Source of the DNA: Entophlyctis helioformis
Lineage: Eukaryota > Chytridiomycota > Chytridiomycetes > Chytridiales > Chytriomycetaceae
Direction: 5' to 3'
DNA length: 13,402 nt
Assembly (NCBI GenBank): GCA_025526915.1
Contig: JAHLKH010000419.1
Span: 1 to 13,402, forward strand
A program made the position numbers and the translations under genes. Each line of letters starts with the position of its first letter. Within the stretch, counting starts at the first letter, position 1. The notes under the pieces are model-generated. The model made no database searches and was not told the origin of the DNA. It saw only the letters and a list, made by a program, of their open reading frames with translations. Below, piece after piece: positions 12,001 through 13,402 of the stretch.

Positions 12001-13402
12001 GCTGTACTCGGACTATGGACCGACTGAGATTACGATTCTCGCAACAGCGACATGCAGCTGCTGCCAGGATCGCATGTGACGCTCGGCAAGCCGCTTGCAA
12101 ACACGCGCATCTACGTGCTTGACGATCAGCTGCGCGCAGTCCCCGTCGGCATCAAGGGCCGTCTGTTCATTGGCGGTGTTGGCATTGCGCGTGGATACTT
12201 GAACCGTCCCGACTTGACAGCCGAGAAGTTTGTGGCGGACATCAGCCAGCCAGACACACGCATGTACGACACGGGCGACATTGGGACGATGGAACGCCGA
12301 CGGCCAGATCGAGTATCTCGGCCGCAGCGACGATCAAGTCAAGGTCAAGGGATACCGCATTGAGCTTGAGGAGGTGTCCAAGGTGCTGCAGCAGTGTGCA
12401 GGAGTGCAAGGCGTTGTGACGATGGTGCGCGATGGCGCGATTGTTGCGTTTTGTGACGCCGGCGAGTGTTGGTGTTGAGGCGGTTGCTTGAGCACGCGCA
12501 ACGGAAAGCTGCCGCAGTACATGGTGCCGTCCGCCGATTGTGCTGTTGGAGACGATTCCGATGAACGTCAACGGCAAGGTGAGCAAGCGATGGAAGCGGT
12601 GTCATTTGAGTGATGATGACGAGGAAGATGACGCTGACACATGACATTGATGATGGCGGTTTGGGAATGAACGGCAGGCGGACAAGAAAGGCACTCGCCG
12701 CCATGGACGTTGTGATTGTCGTCGAGAGCCTGTCGAGCGATGCCGAGATGCGCATGGCAGCCGTGTGGGCCGATGTGCTTGGTGTGCCGGTTCGAGTCGA
12801 TTGGCCGCAACACGTCGTTTCTTTGGCACTTGGTGGCGACTCGATCTCAGCCATCAAGACGGCGACCGCCTGCCAGCGTGCGGGTCTGCCGATCACCGGT
12901 GCCGCAGCTGTTCAAGACACAGACGCTGTCACGCTCAGCCGCACTCGCCGACAAGGCAGCCTCGCTTGGCGACTCTGGCTCAGACGCACGCAAGTGTGGC
13001 CGGCTGCCACTCTCTCTCAGGACACGCTCGATGAGATTGCTGCGACTGGACCGACCGACTCGGACTGGATGCATCGACCATGGACGCATTCCCTGCCACG
13101 CCACTGCAGTCTGGCATGGTTGCAGCCACGATCCAGGATGCATCGGCGTATATCAACCAGGTGCCACTGCAAGCTACACAGGCGATCGATGTGGCTGCGC
13201 TCGAGGCGGCGTTCCCGCACACTCGTGCAGCACCACGCCATCCTGCGCACGTCGTTTGTGCCGACATCGACGGGTGGCATTGTGCAGGTTGTGCGGCCGC
13301 AGATCGACGAGCGTGATGTTGCACTCGAGCGTGTCGCTCTCACAGCCGACAATGAGCATTGCCGCGTTCCTCGACCAAGACAAGACTCGTGGCTTTGCCG
13401 TC
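1..13402 (+). CDS. Multimodular nonribosomal peptide synthetase, internal fragment (introns, many frameshifts)
   Basis: One continuous NRPS gene fills the window, open at both ends. Domain order is A1-T1-C2-A2-T2-E-C3-A3-T3-C4-A4-T4-C5(partial). Each A domain activates an amino acid as the aminoacyl-adenylate, each T domain carries it on phosphopantetheine, C domains form peptide bonds and E epimerises. Seen directly: A-domain cores ([24 protein letters not shown]), GGDS in all four T domains, HHxxxDG in C2, C3 and C4, and HHLVVD plus EGHGRE in E. Five short introns are supported. The frame is interrupted by many single-base indels. The longest clean run is about 8140-10586, covering most of A3, T3 and the first half of C4. 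There is no start, stop, terminal C or thioesterase, so the full protein must be much larger. Product unknown. Cytosolic location is inferred from the family. The NRPS call is near certain; the exon structure is a proposal. Confidence 0.96.
50..1444 (+). other. Adenylation domain A1 (module 1)
   Basis: Amino-acid-activating domain with the usual core order: [14 protein letters not shown] (146-187), [10 protein letters not shown] (about 279-308), the P-loop-like [11 protein letters not shown] (509-541), [10 protein letters not shown] from 641, YGPTE (886-900), YDTGD (1136-1150), [15 protein letters not shown] (1190 onward) and NVNGK ending in the catalytic Lys codon at 1442-1444. Aligned by eye to GrsA-PheA, the specificity residues read D-A-Q-S-L-G-D-I-L-K. 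I do not recognise a confident substrate for this code. The domain is split over several frames: bases are missing near 55 and 77, after about 715, and two near 1009, compared with its near-identical sister A4. An intron follows the catalytic Lys codon directly. Bases 1-49 are the tail of the preceding C-A linker. Confidence 0.95.
1445..1539 (+). other. Spliceosomal intron (A1/T1 junction), 95 bp, phase 0
   Basis: GTGAGC donor, CTGAC branch-like motif at about 1497-1501 and GGCAG acceptor. Splicing joins NVNGK to ADKKALA, the same join that A2 and A3 encode without an intron as [12 protein letters not shown]. The unspliced sequence carries a TGA at 1475-1477 in the incoming frame. A4/T4 has the same intron at the same place. 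Confidence 0.88.
1540..1800 (+). other. Thiolation (peptidyl carrier) domain T1
   Basis: Carrier domain of module 1. It begins [12 protein letters not shown], runs through the helix with [12 protein letters not shown], and reaches FFALGGDS, whose Ser codon (1699-1701) is the expected phosphopantetheine attachment site. One extra C directly after this Ser codon, relative to T3, throws the frame, so the rest ([17 protein letters not shown] and onward in T3) is read in another frame here. The start is a fresh exon. T1, T3 and T4 are near-identical throughout, while T2 matches them only up to GGDSISAI. Confidence 0.92.
1540..2751 (+). repeat. T + half-C block, copy 1 (exon bounded by introns on both sides)
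   Basis: This 1212 bp exon holds T1 and the first half of C2. The same block recurs at 9370-10586 and from 12678 to beyond the window. Identity with the second copy begins at the 3' splice site and ends at the next 5' splice site. Confidence 0.88.
1855..3270 (+). other. Condensation domain C2
   Basis: Forms the bond between the module 1 and module 2 residues. The N-terminal [13 protein letters not shown] motif lies near 1945-1980. The catalytic HHTLYDG lies at 2334-2354, with FWREYLAG further on and a [11 protein letters not shown] stretch that runs into an intron. After splicing it continues [14 protein letters not shown], followed by a tail of the VFENLP/QLPFS kind and [14 protein letters not shown] at about 3190. 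It faces an upstream T with no E, so an LCL role is expected. Frame breaks relative to C4 include lost C bases near 2305 and 2313, a lost G near 2655 and two missing bases near 2715. The half before the intron is almost identical to C4 and C5. The half after it differs strongly from C4. Confidence 0.93.
2752..2835 (+). other. Spliceosomal intron in C2, 84 bp, phase 2
   Basis: GTGAGT donor after GCCGACCG and a TGCAG acceptor, with TTGAC just before it. The splice gives [17 protein letters not shown], the conserved C-domain path. C4 has an intron at exactly the same position and phase, but the two intron sequences share little beyond the donor. Confidence 0.88.
3307..4741 (+). other. Adenylation domain A2 (module 2), divergent core
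   Basis: Activates the residue that the following E domain will epimerise. ITYGELD lies near 3430, [10 protein letters not shown] at 3836-3865, GFDVAM at 3950-3967, MHITPTGL near 4047, [10 protein letters not shown] near 4505, and NANGK with the catalytic Lys at 4728-4730. The flanks match A3 nearly base for base. The part between the ATP-binding loop and the KGYRIE region (about 3875-4262) is diverged, so the binding pocket differs. Allowing for indels, the specificity residues look like D-V-?-H-I-A-M-I-M-K. The D-V-x-H start faintly recalls serine codes, which is a weak inference. Many single-base losses break the frame. The equivalent A3 span is about 74 bp longer. Confidence 0.92.
3307..4903 (+). 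repeat. Direct repeat, copy 1 (A2 plus first half of T2)
   Basis: Matches 7872-9542. Near-identical at 3307-3875 and 4262-4903, diverged in between (the A-domain substrate core). It ends abruptly after the GGDSISAI codons of T2. Confidence 0.9.
4742..5015 (+). other. Thiolation domain T2, paired with the epimerase
   Basis: Carrier domain of module 2, open in one frame from about 4626 to 5057. It reads [18 protein letters not shown], then [15 protein letters not shown], then [12 protein letters not shown], with the modified Ser codon at 4890-4892. After SAI it departs from the other T domains ([19 protein letters not shown] instead of [19 protein letters not shown]). Carrier domains upstream of E domains are known to form their own subtype, so the swapped second half fits a T partnered with E. 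No intron separates A2 from T2, unlike A1/T1 and A4/T4. Confidence 0.93.
5020..6290 (+). other. Epimerization domain E (module 2)
   Basis: Converts the T2-bound L-residue to the D-form. Seen: HFNQG near 5107, [13 protein letters not shown] with the HHLVVD part at 5443-5460, [11 protein letters not shown] with EGHGRE at 5863-5880, [14 protein letters not shown] at 5897-5938, and FNYLG at 6110-6124. The active-site His (second of HH) and the Glu of EGHGRE, the residues implicated in epimerases, are both present. The position after the motif Asp is Leu rather than Gly; I believe this is common in fungal E domains. Frame breaks occur near 5065-5090, 5230-5290, 5690, 5890 and 6125, but homology runs through all of them. 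This is the only E domain in the window. The stretch to about 6455 is the E-C linker, ending [13 protein letters not shown]. Confidence 0.93.
6456..7860 (+). other. Condensation domain C3, predicted D-L type
   Basis: Follows the epimerase, so it should accept a D-configured donor (DCL type); this is inferred from position. Motifs: [13 protein letters not shown] from 6482, catalytic HHSVTDG at 6956-6976, [21 protein letters not shown] near 7280, [27 protein letters not shown], and a tail with [13 protein letters not shown] and VDYPLTIAI. It is clearly distinct from C2, C4 and C5. It has its own intron at 6835-6926 and none where C2 and C4 have theirs. From about 7140 to 8137 the frame is clean into A3. 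A one-base frame change lies in the A-rich and C-rich stretch around 7134-7145, and further breaks lie near 6480 and 6545-6620. Confidence 0.93.
6835..6926 (+). other. Spliceosomal intron in C3, 92 bp, phase 1
   Basis: GTGAGA donor, GCTGACTGCC branch-like motif near 6886 and CCACAG acceptor. Splicing gives [18 protein letters not shown], restoring the usual spacing between the Arg of SFQRF and the HHxxxDG motif. The unspliced sequence has stops TAG (6843-6845) and TGA in the incoming frame. Confidence 0.82.
7872..9369 (+). other. Adenylation domain A3 (module 3)
   Basis: The best preserved A domain. ITYGAMD at 7998-8018, [10 protein letters not shown] at 8413-8442, [10 protein letters not shown] from 8542, YGPTE at 8788-8802, FKTGD ending at 9072, [19 protein letters not shown] from 9112, and NANGK with the catalytic Lys at 9367-9369. 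Aligned by eye to GrsA-PheA, the specificity residues read D-A-R-I-T-S-F-L-I-K, which I cannot assign to a substrate. The flanks are near-identical to A2, but the core differs from both A2 and A1/A4, so a third substrate is likely. One extra C near 8139 (CTCCAAGACC against CTCAAGACT in A2) is its only clear frame break. It runs into T3 without an intron. Confidence 0.96.
7872..9542 (+). repeat. Direct repeat, copy 2 (A3 plus first half of T3)
   Basis: Partner of 3307-4903. The left edge lies in the C-A linker (GCAGCTGCTC then CACAGCTTCGGACC). The right edge lies just past the T-domain Ser codon. The core, about 8443-8895, is diverged from its partner. Confidence 0.9.
9370..9640 (+). other. 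Thiolation domain T3
   Basis: Intact carrier domain in the same frame as A3 and C4. [20 protein letters not shown], then [20 protein letters not shown], with the phosphopantetheine Ser codon at 9529-9531. It is followed by a Ser-, Ala- and Asp-rich linker ([10 protein letters not shown]) to C4. It is the clean reference for T1 and T4, which are the same sequence damaged by indels. Confidence 0.96.
9370..10586 (+). repeat. T + half-C block, copy 2 (intron on the right side only)
   Basis: Partner of 1540-2751 (1217 bp), here fused directly to A3 without an intron on the left and ending at the C4 intron donor. The reading frame is open throughout, so it is the best reference for the block. Confidence 0.9.
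9700..11130 (+). other. Condensation domain C4
   Basis: Joins the module 3 and module 4 residues. [13 protein letters not shown] leads in; [14 protein letters not shown] starts at 9769, catalytic HHTLYDG lies at 10165-10185, [18 protein letters not shown] follows, then [17 protein letters not shown] to the intron at 10587. After splicing: [26 protein letters not shown], then [17 protein letters not shown] near 11025 leading to A4. The first half copies C2 and C5. The second half (10667-11025) is unlike C2 and lacks the usual VFENLP and VDY landmarks, yet it stays open, so it is not simply decayed. No E precedes it, so LCL activity is expected. Confidence 0.94.
10587..10666 (+). other. Spliceosomal intron in C4, 80 bp, phase 2
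   Basis: GTGAGT donor after GCAGACCG, CACTGACACC branch-like motif at 10641-10650, and CTCGCAG acceptor. The splice yields [17 protein letters not shown]. Without splicing, the frame hits TGA at 10588-10590. Position and phase match the C2 intron, but the intron sequence does not. Confidence 0.92.
11140..12578 (+). other. Adenylation domain A4 (module 4), twin of A1
   Basis: Near-identical to A1, so the same substrate is expected. [14 protein letters not shown] starts at 11271, [10 protein letters not shown] at 11640-11669, GFDACLQ near 11770, YGPTE near 12015, and NVNGK with the catalytic Lys at 12576-12578. The frame is clean to about 11530. A short stretch to about 11582 is then read in a shifted frame between compensating indels, and a lost A near 11789 (CTCCAGAAG against CTCCAAGAAG in A1) breaks it for good. 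Further indels lie near 12053, 12283, 12451 and 12482-12535. Most base substitutions against A1 are silent, so the two are real separate copies or alleles and not one sequence read twice. Confidence 0.94.
12579..12677 (+). other. Spliceosomal intron (A4/T4 junction), 99 bp
   Basis: GTGAGC donor right after the NVNGK lysine codon, the same CTGACAC branch-like motif as in the A1/T1 intron, and an ACGGCAG acceptor before GCGGACAAG. Its sequence is nearly identical to 1445-1539, with a few small indels (99 against 95 bp), so the intron was duplicated together with the module. Confidence 0.87.
12678..12960 (+). other. Thiolation domain T4
   Basis: Fourth carrier domain, same sequence as T1 and T3. 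[15 protein letters not shown] is recognisable and the GGDS Ser codon is at 12841-12843. Extra single bases after GACAAGAA (near 12688), in GCCGGTTCGAG (near 12791), in the TCGTTTC stretch (near 12820) and in CTTTGGC (near 12825) scatter the domain over three frames. Homology alone identifies it; as written it would not be translated intact. Confidence 0.88.
13010..13402 (+). other. Condensation domain C5, N-terminal part (cut by window end)
   Basis: Starts with the lead-in [10 protein letters not shown] and [20 protein letters not shown] at 13080 onward, as in C4. It is in frame to about 13212, where extra bases in GCGTTCCCGCACACTCG shift it. It continues by homology to TRGFAV at the window edge, before the HHxxxDG motif. 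It shows that the synthetase goes on to at least a fifth module or a terminal C domain. Confidence 0.9.

Larger units (their letters stand above)
11123..13402 (+). repeat. Large direct repeat, copy 2 (A4-T4-start of C5)
   Basis: Second copy of 1-2260, about 11.1 kb downstream in the same orientation. Distinguishing substitutions include GCTCAC/GCACAC near the start, CTCGAG/CTTGAG in the YMLES region and GCGCGC/GCGCGT before GGATACTTG. Confidence 0.93.

Noticed and set aside
1..13402. CRISPR array, tRNA, rRNA or bacterial operon signals
   Set aside because: No short regularly spaced repeats and no structural RNA seen; Shine-Dalgarno-like purine runs do not sit before plausible starts. All repeats are NRPS domains.
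12900..13402. Thioesterase or reductase at the 3' end
   Set aside because: No GxSxG hydrolase or NAD-binding motif is present; the end is the start of another C domain.

Overview
The whole window lies inside one very large multimodular nonribosomal peptide synthetase (NRPS) gene on the plus strand. It enters in a C-A linker at base 1 and leaves inside a condensation domain at base 13402. No start codon, stop codon, promoter, thioesterase or second gene is visible. Short spliceosomal introns (80-99 bp, GT...AG, often with a CTGAC branch-like motif) show a eukaryote. The C domains ([11 protein letters not shown], then N.(M/V)PCRV) and the E domain ([11 protein letters not shown]) look fungal-type to me, so a GC-rich fungus is my best guess. 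An oomycete or another protist with a fungal-like NRPS cannot be excluded from sequence alone.

Layout: [C-A linker] - A1 (50-1444) - intron - T1 - C2 (with intron) - A2 (3307-4741) - T2 - E (about 5020-6290) - C3 (with intron) - A3 (7872-9369) - T3 - C4 (with intron) - A4 (11140-12578) - intron - T4 - C5 (cut by the window end). This is four elongation modules. The second carries an epimerase, so the encoded stretch of peptide should read X - D-Y - Z - X. The first and fourth residues would be the same because A1 and A4 are near-identical.

The gene is built from recombined blocks. A1 and A4 are one type. A2 and A3 share flanks, but A2 has a different substrate-binding core. All T domains share their N-terminal half. 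The T plus N-half-C block occurs three times. Block edges repeatedly coincide with intron positions (A|T junction, mid-C-domain) or with the T-domain GGDS motif, which suggests exon-like shuffling of NRPS pieces.

The reading frame is broken by dozens of one- and two-base indels, dense in 1-6830 and 11530-13402 and sparse in 6927-11530. Sister copies keep the base that is missing, and frame-independent homology is preserved. Base-level errors in a repeat-rich long-read assembly are therefore more likely than an old pseudogene, but the sequence alone cannot settle this.
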